A stretch of DNA of 23,322 nucleotides, taken from the NCBI GenBank assembly GCA_002427535.1, contig DIRK01000029.1, forward strand, positions 1 through 23,322. The letters run 5' to 3'. Positions 1-8,561 of the stretch are shown piece after piece (the stretch's first letter is position 1; every line of letters starts with the position of its first letter). Under the pieces are notes generated by a model. That model ran no database searches, had not been told where the DNA came from, and was given only the letters and a program-made list of their open reading frames with translations. This stretch comes from Mageeibacillus sp. UBA5438 (GTDB lineage Bacteria; Bacillota; Clostridia; Saccharofermentanales; DTU023). A program made the position numbers and the translations under genes.

Positions 1-2098
1 GGCACCGTGTCATCCATGTACTCACCGAGGTCAGCACCGTTTTTAATCTTGGCTTGAATGACCAGGGTCACACGTTTGCCGGCGACATCGGACATGCCAT
101 CCTCACCAATGCGGAGGCTGACCTTCCAGTCATCAATGTCCACAAGATCGCCGAGATCTTCATCTTCAACCCCGTTTACCTGTACCTTCACATCCAGGAT
201 CTGAAGCACATTCTCGAGCGTATCGCTGATGAGAAGTGATTCATAGCCTCGGATGTTGTGCGGCACATCGACGTGGACCGTGTAGATAAAGGATTCATCT
301 CTTTCTTCCAAGTCAACATGGTTCTGTCCGTTGATTTCCTTTTTGATGCCCGGATCTTCCACAGGCGGCGTCACTGTCACCTCATTCGACTGGGTCTTGG
401 GACGGTCGTTAATTTGGTAGCTTCCCTTGTTGGGAATGGTTTCATTTTCGTAGCCGCTAAGGTCCGCACCATCTCGAATCTGCGCTTTAATGACCAAGGT
501 AATGGTCTTGCGCGCGAACTGCCCCATCTCACTTTCATTCAACGTCAAGGAAATGGTCTGGCCTGTAATATCCACACGGGCCTTGAGCGCTAAATCTTCT
601 ACCCCGTTCACCCAGACAGTCACGCCCTTTTCTTCAAGCACTGCCTCAAGGGTGTCCGAGATCATGAAACTCTCGTATCCCGAAAGATTGTTAGGAAGGG
701 TCACTTCCACGTGATAGGTGAAAACTTCATCCCTTTGGGTGAGATCTTCATGGGTCTTCCCGTTCACATCTTTTTCGATCACAGGATCAGATGTGGGTGG
801 CGTGACAGTGACAATGTTCGACAGAACATCATATTGATCGTTGAACACAAGCGTGGCTTGGTTCGGCACTGTGTCATTCACGTAAAGGTCAAGGTTCGCG
901 CCGGCTTTAATGTTCGCTTTGATTTCCAATGTGAGCTTCTTGCCCACAATACTGCTGAAATCGAAGGTGCTGTCCAAGGTCAAGCTGACCATCTGGCCGG
1001 TTGTCATGGCCTGAGCGCTAAGGCTTGCGTCTTCTGTGCCGTCAAGCAATACTTTCACGCTCACGATATCGAGCACGTTCTCGAGTGTGTCACGGATGAC
1101 AAGCGAGTCGTAACCGTGTACGCGCGAAGGAATATCCACATTCACCTGATATGTGAAAATGTCGTTCTTGTTGACCAGATTCTCATGTGTTTTGCCGTTG
1201 ACTTCCTTGTCAATCTCGGGGATATCCGGGGGAGGGGTCACCGTCACCTTGTTCGAGGTCACGAAATCGTTATCGTTAAACGAGTACGAACCCTCATTGG
1301 GAATCTTATCCTCGGCGTAGCCGGAAAGGTCCGCGCCGTCTTTAATTTTCGCCTTGATTTCAAGCGCGATGACTTTGCCGATCAGTTCTGTAAAGTCCAC
1401 TTGGGTATCGTTGAAACTCAATGTCACGGTCTGTCCCGACTGCGTGATCAATCCGGTCAGTGCCGGATCTTCCACATTGTCCAAAAGCGCCCTGTAGCCT
1501 GTGATGTCAAGCACGCTTTCCAGGGTATCCTGAATGATCAATTTTTCGTACAACTCACCTTCAGGCTGCTGCGGCAAGAGGACCTTCACGCGATAGGTGA
1601 ATTCATCGTCCATGGCCGTCAGGTTCTCATGTGTTTTTCCGTTCACATCTTTTGAGATCTGAGGCACTTCAGGGGCAGGCGGTTTGATCGTCACCGTGTT
1701 CGATTCGACCCGTTTATGGTTATAGAGCAGGGTCGCCGTATTGGGGATCTTGCTGTCGGGGTATACATTTTTCACCTCGCCGCAAAGCACACAGGCGTCA
1801 ATGCTTGCCTTGAATTCCAAGACCACCTCTTTTTCTTCGATTTCATGGAAATCACTTTGTTTCAAGAACTTGATCTTGTTACCGACCACCGTCAACTCTC
1901 CGGCTTTAACAATGCTTGTCCCATCGACTTTGACATCAACAGAACCCGGAGTAATCTTCAAAAGATCATCGACTTCATCTTCAAAGCCAAAGTTTGTCAT
2001 GTTGAAAATGTTCTTAACATAGGTTGTAACCGTGTAGGTCACTTCGTCCCGCACGTGTGAAAGATCCACGTGATTTTGTCCATTGACTTTTTTAACCG
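1..2098 (-). repeat. Five tandem D2-like repeats inside the surface protein gene
   Basis: Each repeat starts near the VNG(K/Q)(T/N)H motif. Reading on the minus strand, the approximate units are 2098-1663, 1662-1218, 1217-784, 783-352 and 351-1, the last cut by the window edge. Unit length is 432-444 bases (144-148 residues). The first unit is the most divergent: it has LxFKASIDACVLCGEV in place of the usual EIKAxIKDGADL and carries the only cysteine pair seen among the units. Units 2-5 share long blocks at protein level but clearly differ in DNA, so the duplication is old rather than recent. Confidence 0.75.
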
Positions 2099-3434
2099 GC
2101 TCGGTCGGCTCTATAAGACAGACCGTATTGGGGTTGCCCGGGACAGTGGGATTATCAATTTCATAGCGTTTCTGACCCGAACGGCCTGTCGCCGTGACGG
2201 GTGTTTCTTCGGAACCGAAAAATTCCAGTTCCTTCAGTTTGTACGTGATGCGATAGTCGCCATCCTGCGTGACCGAGACATTATTAAGTCCCGTATCCAG
2301 GCCCAGGTTGTCGTTGATGAGCGTGCTGTTTTTATACAGCTTCGATTCTACAACCTGGTAACCGGGCTCAATATTGACTTCAATCCATTCCTGACTAATC
2401 TCTTCAACGAGCGCGTCAAAAAGGTTGCCGACGGTGTTGCCGAAGCTTGTCGGGTTATTGAATACTACGTAGTAGTTGTTCGAGGTTGCCATGGCCTTCA
2501 GCGCGGCCTGTGTGTAAGGGCCGACCGTACCGTCGTAATAGCTTTGTCCGTACTGCGACCTTAACGAAGAGAGATCCTGAATAAAGGTTGAGATCATGTA
2601 ATAGCCCTGACCTTTAATCTGATTCGCTATGGTGCCCGCCTGGTCAATGGCCGTTTTGTAGTCCTGATATTTTTCATCGAATCCGGTCCTGTTGGAACCG
2701 CCCCAATTTCGATCAAGCCATATCGTGCCATTGTCACCTGAAGAGCCGTCAGGAAGCCTCACGTTCGCAACGCCGTCCGTGACAAGCAAAAAGACGGTCT
2801 CGCGAAGAAGGTCGCCTGTGTCACCGAGACTACTGCGCTTCATATTGTATTCATTGAGCGCGTATTGCAATCCTCTCGCGGTGGGCGTCGCGCCATTCGC
2901 CGTGATCCCATTAATGGCGGTCTTGGCCGAGGGGAAATTGTTGCCCAAGGCATAACGCGTCTGAACACTCACAGGACCCCAACTTGAGCCTGAACCCGTC
3001 TGAACGCCACCATCTTTTACTTGATTGCCGTTGACGGTTTTGTACCACTGATAGCGGTTGCCCATCTGATACGTCGTGACCATGACGCGGTCGCCGTTTG
3101 CGGAATTCAATTTATCCACAACCGCTTTTAGACCGTCCTTCATGGTTCCGATCGTATTTGCGAACGAACCGCTTGCGTCTTGTACGATGACCAGGTCAAT
3201 GTATTTTTGAACCAACGGTCGGGTGAAGCTGATCTCTCCCTCAATTGTTCGGAGACAAAACTCGAGCGGGTCTGTATTCACACTGTTGGTATGATCCAGA
3301 CGCACGAGTTTATCTTCGTTATTTTCCACAGCAATTACATTGTTGGGTAAAATAGGAGAAACCAGATACAGCAGCATGGATATCGCCATGACGAGCGCGA
3401 AAATAACTTTCGACTTTGTTTTGTGACTGTCCAT
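1..3434 (-). CDS. Large surface protein: vWA domain plus isopeptide (D2-like) repeats, 3' end missing
   Basis: The frame is open from the ATG at 3434 to the left edge (1144 codons), so the C-terminus and any sorting signal lie outside. A GGAG eight bases before the ATG supports the start. Residues 1-35 are a basic stretch then a hydrophobic segment, a likely signal peptide. A von Willebrand A domain spans roughly residues 75-330, with a metal-site motif DASGS at 86-90 and a second conserved stretch FLLVTDGVAN. After a linker come at least five tandem units of about 145 residues. Each has VNGKTHE(N/D)L, FTYxVxV, GYxSLxIxDTLExVL, GQxVSLTL, IKAxIKDGADL and SNxVTVTPP motifs. This plan is known from fimbrial or adhesin proteins of Gram-positive bacteria whose D2-type domains form internal isopeptide bonds. 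An adhesive, cell-wall-bound role is inferred. A two-component pair lies just upstream on the same strand. Confidence 0.85.
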   Translation of the reverse strand, partial: MDSHKTKSKVIFALVMAISMLLYLVSPILPNNVIAVENNEDKLVRLDHTNSVNTDPLEFCLRTIEGEISFTRPLVQKYIDLVIVQDASGSFANTIGTMKDGLKAVVDKLNSANGDRVMVTTYQMGNRYQWYKTVNGNQVKDGGVQTGSGSSWGPVSVQTRYALGNNFPSAKTAINGITANGATPTARGLQYALNEYNMKRSSLGDTGDLLRETVFLLVTDGVANVRLPDGSSGDNGTIWLDRNWGGSNRTGFDEKYQDYKTAIDQAGTIANQIKGQGYYMISTFIQDLSSLRSQYGQSYYDGTVGPYTQAALKAMATSNNYYVVFNNPTSFGNTVGNLFDALVEEISQEWIEVNIEPGYQVVESKLYKNSTLINDNLGLDTGLNNVSVTQDGDYRITYKLKELEFFGSEETPVTATGRSGQKRYEIDNPTVPGNPNTVCLIEPTEPVKKVNGQNHVDLSHVRDEVTYTVTTYVKNIFNMTNFGFEDEVDDLLKITPGSVDVKVDGTSIVKAGELTVVGNKIKFLKQSDFHEIEEKEVVLEFKASIDACVLCGEVKNVYPDSKIPNTATLLYNHKRVESNTVTIKPPAPEVPQISKDVNGKTHENLTAMDDEFTYRVKVLLPQQPEGELYEKLIIQDTLESVLDITGYRALLDNVEDPALTGLITQSGQTVTLSFNDTQVDFTELIGKVIALEIKAKIKDGADLSGYAEDKIPNEGSYSFNDNDFVTSNKVTVTPPPDIPEIDKEVNGKTHENLVNKNDIFTYQVNVDIPSRVHGYDSLVIRDTLENVLDIVSVKVLLDGTEDASLSAQAMTTGQMVSLTLDSTFDFSSIVGKKLTLEIKANIKAGANLDLYVNDTVPNQATLVFNDQYDVLSNIVTVTPPTSDPVIEKDVNGKTHEDLTQRDEVFTYHVEVTLPNNLSGYESFMISDTLEAVLEEKGVTVWVNGVEDLALKARVDITGQTISLTLNESEMGQFARKTITLVIKAQIRDGADLSGYENETIPNKGSYQINDRPKTQSNEVTVTPPVEDPGIKKEINGQNHVDLEERDESFIYTVHVDVPHNIRGYESLLISDTLENVLQILDVKVQVNGVEDEDLGDLVDIDDWKVSLRIGEDGMSDVAGKRVTLVIQAKIKNGADLGEYMDDTV

Positions 3435-3549
3435 AGGTATCGCTCCAATCTATTGATTTGAAACAACACCTCTTTTTGTATCTTCCTCACCGGGATAGTA
3501 GACGCCAATTGTGAATAGACTGTTAAATCAGCGTTATCTGTAACGAGGG

Positions 3550-4674
3550 TTATTGAAGCATGGCTTCGTCGTACATCGACAGCAATTCCTTTGAGGGGAC
3601 CGTTTTAAGTTCCTTTGCCAGGAGTATTTTGAATCCGTTAAAAAAATGAACCAGCTCGCTTCGTCTATTTTGGCGGCTCAAAATCTCAATGATAAGCCCT
3701 GCCCCTTGTTCGCTCAACGAATTCAGATACATCAAAAGTGCGAGACTCTCATCTGAAAAAGTAAAATGTCCCTCACGAAGCCTCTGTTCCATATAGCCCG
3801 ACACAACCGTAAAGGCCCTGTTGCGCAGCTGATGCTGGCTCGAAAGCGCCCAGTCATAAGCCTCATCGCCGAGAAAATCGCGTTTATAAAGTCTTGCGAT
3901 TTCATCGAGTTCCTTGTCATCCGCCAAACCCTTCAAAAGAAGTGTCTCCACTCTTTCCAAATCACTCATAAGGGACGTTGCCAAGCGATATTTATTTTGT
4001 GAAAAAATGATGGATTCACTAAACCCAAGATCAGCTAATCCGCGCCGCAATTGATACACAGTGGTATGCAAAAGTGCCAATGCTTTCGCCTCATCTTTTT
4101 CAGGAAATATCTTTTCGATGATGACACTTTTATTGGCCTTCCTATCATCCGTAAGCCAAAGGTAATAGAAGAGTTCCCGCGCTTTTTTAGTGCGCCAAAG
4201 CATCCGTTTTCCGTCCTGATTGCGAACTTCCAAATGGTCGAAGCTGACGATATGAAGATGTTGGCCTTCCGGCTCAACCTCATCTTTTCCGTTAATTCTG
4301 GCCTGCCGCGTCGTTACCAGGCGCTCGATCGCCTGATCAAGTCTCTTTTTTTGGACCGGCTTCAAAAGATAATCAATGGCATTCACATCGAAGGCCTGAA
4401 CCGCGTAATGGGCATAGGCGGTGACAAAGATGATATCCACAAAATGCTGCTGATTGAAAAGATCCGCCATCGTCAATCCATCGATGTATCCCATCTCGAT
4501 GTCGAGAAATATGACGTCGGGTTTCACACGCGCGATTTCAGCCAACGCGGCCTCCGGTTTCGCATAACTGGCGACAATTTTGATATTCTTGTAATGCTCC
4601 AAAAGAGACGACATGACCTTGATCGCATGGGGCTCATCGTCGACAATAATCGCTTTCATGACACGGTTTTTCAT
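3550..4674 (-). CDS. Response regulator: receiver + winged helix + BTAD-like domain
   Basis: The product is 374 residues from the ATG at 4674, chosen because GGAGG stands five bases upstream; an in-frame TTG four codons earlier has no such site. A CheY-like receiver covers residues 7-125, with the acidic pair D12/D13, phospho-acceptor D58 in IFLDIEMG, T85 and K105. From about 140 to 235 there is an OmpR/SARP-like winged helix (WRTKKARELFYYLWL, then TTVYQLRRGLADLG). The rest (about 245-374) looks like the bacterial transcriptional activator (BTAD) helical-repeat domain. It therefore probably activates or represses transcription in response to phosphorylation. Its start lies inside the 3' end of the upstream kinase gene (41-base overlap), so the two are translated together. 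The surface protein gene 115 bases downstream is a plausible target; this is inference. Confidence 0.88.
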   Translation of the reverse strand: MKNRVMKAIIVDDEPHAIKVMSSLLEHYKNIKIVASYAKPEAALAEIARVKPDVIFLDIEMGYIDGLTMADLFNQQHFVDIIFVTAYAHYAVQAFDVNAIDYLLKPVQKKRLDQAIERLVTTRQARINGKDEVEPEGQHLHIVSFDHLEVRNQDGKRMLWRTKKARELFYYLWLTDDRKANKSVIIEKIFPEKDEAKALALLHTTVYQLRRGLADLGFSESIIFSQNKYRLATSLMSDLERVETLLLKGLADDKELDEIARLYKRDFLGDEAYDWALSSQHQLRNRAFTVVSGYMEQRLREGHFTFSDESLALLMYLNSLSEQGAGLIIEILSRQNRRSELVHFFNGFKILLAKELKTVPSKELLSMYDEAMLQ

Positions 4675-6559
4675 GGGTTCCTCCAACTCGTATTTCCACC
4701 GTCAGCCCCTGCCCGGGCTGACTGATCAACTGCACCGAGCCGTTGGGCATCAGGTTGATTTTGTCCAAAATATTTTGCAACCCGAGGCGCTCCGACTCAC
4801 CCTTCATAATCTCATGCATTTTTTGGGGTGTCATGCCTTCGCCATCATCGGAAATAGCGATCATGACGCCACCTTTTTCCGCCTTTTTGACCGTGATTTT
4901 AACGGTTCCCGGGGTCCCTTTCGGGACAATGCCGTGCCTCACCGCATTTTCCGCGATGGGCTGCAAGGTGAGCGGCGGAATTTTGGCGCTAAGGGATTCA
5001 TCAATGTCGTAGACTAGATTCAAGCGATCGCCGTAACGCATTTTCTCAATCTCAAGATAGGCCATCGCCATCTCGATTTCATCTTCTAACGGGATTAGAC
5101 CTTTTTGCAAATGTAGATCCATTTTCCCGCGAAAGTATACCGCCAGATAATTAAGCGCCTCTCGGGTTTTTTCTGGCTCCTCATAACTCAAACCGATAAT
5201 CGTATTCAGCGTATTGTAGAAGAAATGAGGCGATATCTGGGAGAAAAAATACCGAAATTCTTTTTCAAGGCGCTCTTCCGTCAGTTCGGTCGCATCCACA
5301 TATTCCAAATGCAAGCGATTCCCGATGAGCAACGCGATCCCGATCATCACAAAAAGAACAATAAGGTCAGAATAGTACGTCAACTTAAGGTTGAACAGGA
5401 TCTTGGCAATCATATTCACCCAATAGGCGATCAAGCCTGCCGCCACGACAAGAATATAGTTGATCGAACTGGCCTTTTTTTTCATGGCTTTCAATAAAAT
5501 AAAGGTCGAATAGCCAAGTGAGAGCGCCACGCTGGTGACGACCAAAAGCTGCAGGCGCGCCATCGCCGGAAACCCCTCAGACAAAAGGAAAATAAAAAGC
5601 AAGGTGACCATGAGTGCGCTTTGAAATATTGACATCGCCAGGCAGATTTTCTTGCTCACCAGGTCTTTGAAAAAATACCGAACAAATAAAAGAAAAAATA
5701 GACTTGTACTGAGCATGGTCGTGGTTTGAATGATGGAGCGTTCTCGCAGCCCGTACTCAAATAACAAGGCTAAGTTTTGGTTGTTCATCGTGGCCGTATA
5801 AATGCCCATCGATAAGCTTCCCAAAGAAAAACAAAGCAACGATTTCGATCGGCCGCGCCGAAAATAAAATGAGGCGAAAAAAATGCTGATCAAGATAAAC
5901 GATGCCGTGACTAAAAGTTCAAACGCGCGTTCGCGGTTGACAAGACGTTCGATATTGGCCGAGGTGCCAAACAGGATAGGCGTCAAAATACCGCCCTGTT
6001 TGTAATCGAAGTTTGCCACCTGAATCAATATTTCAATTTCTTCGCCGTGACTGTGGATAAGACCTGTTAAAAATTTGCTTTCGGGGACATAGCTTGCAGC
6101 ATGCGACGAGGGTTCTCCCAAGGAGGCGACTTTTTCACCATTCAAAACAATATCGGCCGAAAAACGAATGGTGCCCGTCTTAACAGAATAAAAGCGGCTC
6201 TCATTCACTTTCACAAGCAGTCGATACGTTCCAAATCCTCGGGCTTCACCGTGTTCGTCTGAGGAGAGATCCCAGGGTGAAGGGACGGTCACATAATTGA
6301 CGCCTGTAAGATCTTCATCGTAGGAACCGATGAAACGGTTGGGGAAAAACTGCCACTCGCCGTTTAGCTCGATTGTTTTCTTCTCATTAAGGTCGACATG
6401 AGAAAGATCGAGCACCCCTTTTTCGGCGGTTAATTCACCCTCTCCGGATGATTGATTGGCCACAATGAGAAAAACAACGGACAACACGAGAATACTAAAA
6501 GCAAGTGAGAATGCAACATAGTGTCCACGTTTTTCACGGTAGCGACTGTTTGCAGTCAT
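4634..6559 (-). CDS. 7TM sensor histidine kinase (7TMR-DISM / LytS-YehU type kinase core)
   Basis: The product is 641 residues from the ATG at 6559; an AGGAGG lies 11 bases upstream, while an in-frame GTG at 6571 overlaps that site and is unlikely. An N-terminal membrane segment (about 16-35) precedes an extracellular jelly-roll-like domain (about 55-205, with LNGEWQFFP and VPSPWDL), as in 7TMR-DISM sensors. Seven membrane helices follow (about 210-410). The kinase core has the phospho-acceptor H445 in QISPHFFYN, the N-box at N538 (AENAVRHG) and DDGEG around D572, so both His_kinase and ATPase parts are intact. It should autophosphorylate and pass phosphate to D58 of the overlapping regulator. 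The extracellular fold resembles carbohydrate-binding domains, so a sugar or cell-wall ligand is possible but unproven. The upstream zinc-ribbon gene is 39 bases away. Confidence 0.9.
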   Translation of the reverse strand: MTANSRYREKRGHYVAFSLAFSILVLSVVFLIVANQSSGEGELTAEKGVLDLSHVDLNEKKTIELNGEWQFFPNRFIGSYDEDLTGVNYVTVPSPWDLSSDEHGEARGFGTYRLLVKVNESRFYSVKTGTIRFSADIVLNGEKVASLGEPSSHAASYVPESKFLTGLIHSHGEEIEILIQVANFDYKQGGILTPILFGTSANIERLVNRERAFELLVTASFILISIFFASFYFRRGRSKSLLCFSLGSLSMGIYTATMNNQNLALLFEYGLRERSIIQTTTMLSTSLFFLLFVRYFFKDLVSKKICLAMSIFQSALMVTLLFIFLLSEGFPAMARLQLLVVTSVALSLGYSTFILLKAMKKKASSINYILVVAAGLIAYWVNMIAKILFNLKLTYYSDLIVLFVMIGIALLIGNRLHLEYVDATELTEERLEKEFRYFFSQISPHFFYNTLNTIIGLSYEEPEKTREALNYLAVYFRGKMDLHLQKGLIPLEDEIEMAMAYLEIEKMRYGDRLNLVYDIDESLSAKIPPLTLQPIAENAVRHGIVPKGTPGTVKITVKKAEKGGVMIAISDDGEGMTPQKMHEIMKGESERLGLQNILDKINLMPNGSVQLISQPGQGLTVEIRVGGTHEKPCHESDYCRR

Positions 6560-6598
6560 CGCGGACGCCACCTCCTCATGCGCAAAACAAAACTATGG

Positions 6599-7522
6599 TC
6601 AAATCGTTTGCTGCGCGATCCCCTTGATATTTGAAAGAACCCAGTCAAATTCAGGTGCGGTGACAATCGAATGGCAATAGCTGCATCGCGCGGATTGTGT
6701 CAGGTCAATCGGTGCCCCGCAGTGCGGACAATTGCGGCTCACTTCTTGCTTGCCCTCCACACCCGGCGCAGGGGTCTTAACTCCGACACTGCGAATCATG
6801 GTCCATTCATAGGTCATGAATTTCTCTCGTTTCGGATCACCGCTGACCACATTGCCCGTGTTCCGGTCAATGGTATAGTCCGTGATCCTCGTAGTAAGAC
6901 GGATCAACAGGTTATCGTTTTGTTCATCCTGATAGAACTGTTTTAAGGCCACGCTCATGATCGCGATGCGTTCGATGCGATTGATCTGGCCGCGTGTGAT
7001 GAGCTCTTGCATCTGACGCCACATCTGATTGTATAGATCGTCTGTTAAGCGAGCCCGCATAGGCTCCCAATCTTGAGTCTCCCAGGCGCGCTGCATCTCA
7101 GAATACAAATTCGACACCTTTTCGCGCATCTCCGCTTCGGTGAAAAACGGATCGATTTGGCGGATCTGATCCGCCACGGCCGCCGATTGCGCCGGCGGAA
7201 TGGTCGCGACGCTAGTCGGTGCGCTACTACTGCCCTTTTTCTTACGGGAGAGGACGAAAAAGAGAATGATGACAATAATGACGACAGGGAAAGGGATTGG
7301 AATGCCTCCCCCGCTACTGCCGCCTCCGCTGTAGCTGTAATCGCCGCTACTTGAATCATTCCAACTCGGCGGATCAAAACTATAGTCGTTGTCGCCGCCA
7401 AAAAAACCGGCATCCGCTGGGCTGGGATAAAGAAGCGTTGAGGCGCTGGCCGTAGTATTGAACAATGCGACAACACACAGCGCTATCATTAACAAATACA
7501 AGAATCGATTCATTCTCTTCAT
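6599..7522 (-). CDS. Tim44-like-domain membrane protein with C-terminal zinc ribbon
   Basis: The product is 307 residues from the ATG at 7522, which is preceded by AAGGGGG at eight bases; an upstream in-frame start lacks one. It begins with a signal-like segment (about 6-28, ending TASA), then a low-complexity Ser/Gly/Tyr region including GGGSSGGG, then a membrane helix (about 80-98, VVIIVIILFFVL) followed by KKKG. After a linker, residues about 120-240 (FFTEAEMREKVSNLYSEMQRAWETQDW and on) fit the Tim44-like (NTF2-fold) domain. The tail is a zinc ribbon with C265, C268, C280 and C283. Similar 'zinc-ribbon transport protein, TIM44 family' products are annotated in many Bacillota; their function is unknown. 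It leads the sensor-kinase operon. A TATAGAAT stretch near 7546-7553 (minus strand) could be its -10, but no clear -35 is visible. Confidence 0.78.
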   Translation of the reverse strand: MKRMNRFLYLLMIALCVVALFNTTASASTLLYPSPADAGFFGGDNDYSFDPPSWNDSSSGDYSYSGGGSSGGGIPIPFPVVIIVIILFFVLSRKKKGSSSAPTSVATIPPAQSAAVADQIRQIDPFFTEAEMREKVSNLYSEMQRAWETQDWEPMRARLTDDLYNQMWRQMQELITRGQINRIERIAIMSVALKQFYQDEQNDNLLIRLTTRITDYTIDRNTGNVVSGDPKREKFMTYEWTMIRSVGVKTPAPGVEGKQEVSRNCPHCGAPIDLTQSARCSYCHSIVTAPEFDWVLSNIKGIAQQTI

Positions 7523-7560
7523 ACTTTCCGCCCCCTTTGCCAGTGCCACAATTCTATACT

Positions 7561-7620
7561 AAAAAAGACACCCCCGCCACGCCGGTATCCGCAAAATCCC
7601 GGCGGTGGCAGGGGTGTCTT
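7561..7620 (-). terminator. Strong intrinsic terminator after pdxS and the dehydrogenase gene
   Basis: Arms at 7565-7585 and 7599-7620 pair over about 20 bp with one bulge and one mismatch around a 13-base loop. On the minus strand the stem is followed by six T residues (7561-7566). It begins about 35 bases after the dehydrogenase stop, so it should end the pdxS transcript before the zinc-ribbon gene. The plus strand has no T-run after the stem. Confidence 0.92.
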
Positions 7621-7654
7621 TGCAAACGAATCCGTATGGATAGCGTTTATGGTT

Positions 7655-8554
7655 TTAGTGGGCCTCGCTTCTTGTCCCTTTTTTACCGCGATAGAGACGT
7701 ACCAAGGCCTGCGTCCCCAAGTCTTCATCGCCATCCTCCGCCATATCTTCATACAGCTGCAAAACCGTACGCAACATGGGAAGGACAGTGCCTCGATGGG
7801 CCATTTCTTCTTCGACAATATGCATGTCTTTGATGAAATGCTTGATGAAAAAACCCGGGTCATGATCCCCTGAAAGCACACGGGGTGCCATATTCGTGAT
7901 CTGCCAGCTTCCGGCTGCCCCGGCCCCAATGGCGCGCAGCATGGTCGACGGGTCAAGGCCCGTTTTTTCAGCATAGACGATGGCTTCCGTCATGGCTGCC
8001 GTCGCGCCCGCAACCGCAATCTGATTAGCCGATTTCGTATGCTGTCCGCTGCCCGCGGGCCCCATGTAGACAATGTTTTTTCCCATGGCTTTAAAAAGGG
8101 GCAAGCAGCGCTCAAAGCTGTCCTCGTCCCCACCCACCATGATGGAGAGCGTACCTTCTTTCGCACCCACGTCTCCGCCGGAGACAGGCGCGTCAAGCAG
8201 CTTAAGGCCTACTTTTTCGCCTTGCGCGTACAATTTTTTCGCCAAGGCCGGCGAGGAGGTCGTCATATCGATGACAATCGTGCCGGGACGGGCGGATTCG
8301 AAGATGCCGCCTTCACCCAACATCACTTGTTCAACATCCGAGGGGTATCCGACGATGGTAATCACCACATCGGCGTCACGCACCGCATCCGCGATCGATC
8401 CCGCGCACACGGCTCCGGTCGCTTCGGCGGTTGCCTCCGCCTTTTCAATTGAGCGGTTGCAGACCGTCACCGGATATCCGTTTTGGCGCAGTCGGGCGAC
8501 CATGGATTTTCCCATGACGCCTGTCCCGATAAAACCAATGCGTTGATCCGACAT
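7655..8554 (-). CDS. Beta-hydroxyacid dehydrogenase (tartronate semialdehyde reductase / HIBADH family)
   Basis: The product is 299 residues, the usual length for this family, which reduces 2-hydroxy-3-oxopropionate, succinic semialdehyde and similar short oxo-acids with NAD(P)H, or runs the reverse reaction. The N-terminal Rossmann motif is GFIGTGVMG (7-15). The substrate signature DAPVSGGDVGA starts at D121. The catalytic lysine is K174 in GSGQHTKSANQ. Residues N33-R34 after the second strand suggest NADP(H), tentatively. The gene starts seven bases after the pdxS stop, and its ribosome-binding site (GAGGAG) lies within the last pdxS codons, so the two are co-transcribed and probably coupled. 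The exact substrate is not decidable from sequence; garR is the nearest well-known name but would over-specify. A strong terminator follows. Confidence 0.88.
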   Translation of the reverse strand: MSDQRIGFIGTGVMGKSMVARLRQNGYPVTVCNRSIEKAEATAEATGAVCAGSIADAVRDADVVITIVGYPSDVEQVMLGEGGIFESARPGTIVIDMTTSSPALAKKLYAQGEKVGLKLLDAPVSGGDVGAKEGTLSIMVGGDEDSFERCLPLFKAMGKNIVYMGPAGSGQHTKSANQIAVAGATAAMTEAIVYAEKTGLDPSTMLRAIGAGAAGSWQITNMAPRVLSGDHDPGFFIKHFIKDMHIVEEEMAHRGTVLPMLRTVLQLYEDMAEDGDEDLGTQALVRLYRGKKGTRSEAH

Positions 8555-8561
8555 CGTGTAA

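Noticed and set aside
711..1655. Long plus-strand reading frame (314 residues) within the left region
   Set aside because: It is antisense to the surface protein gene, whose minus-strand frame is continuous, repeat-structured and has a signal peptide and vWA motif. The plus frame resembles no family and mirrors the repeat periodicity.
1..2098. Tandem repeats as a CRISPR array
   Set aside because: Units are about 435 bases, protein-coding and diverged; no short identical repeats with unique spacers are present anywhere in the window.
3532..3545. CGTTA-TCTG-TAACG hairpin after the response regulator as a terminator
   Set aside because: The stem is only 5 bp, low in GC and has no T-run on either strand.
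4051..4725. Plus-strand reading frame of 224 residues across the regulator/kinase junction
   Set aside because: Antisense to the response regulator, which has all receiver motifs; no recognisable domain in the plus frame.
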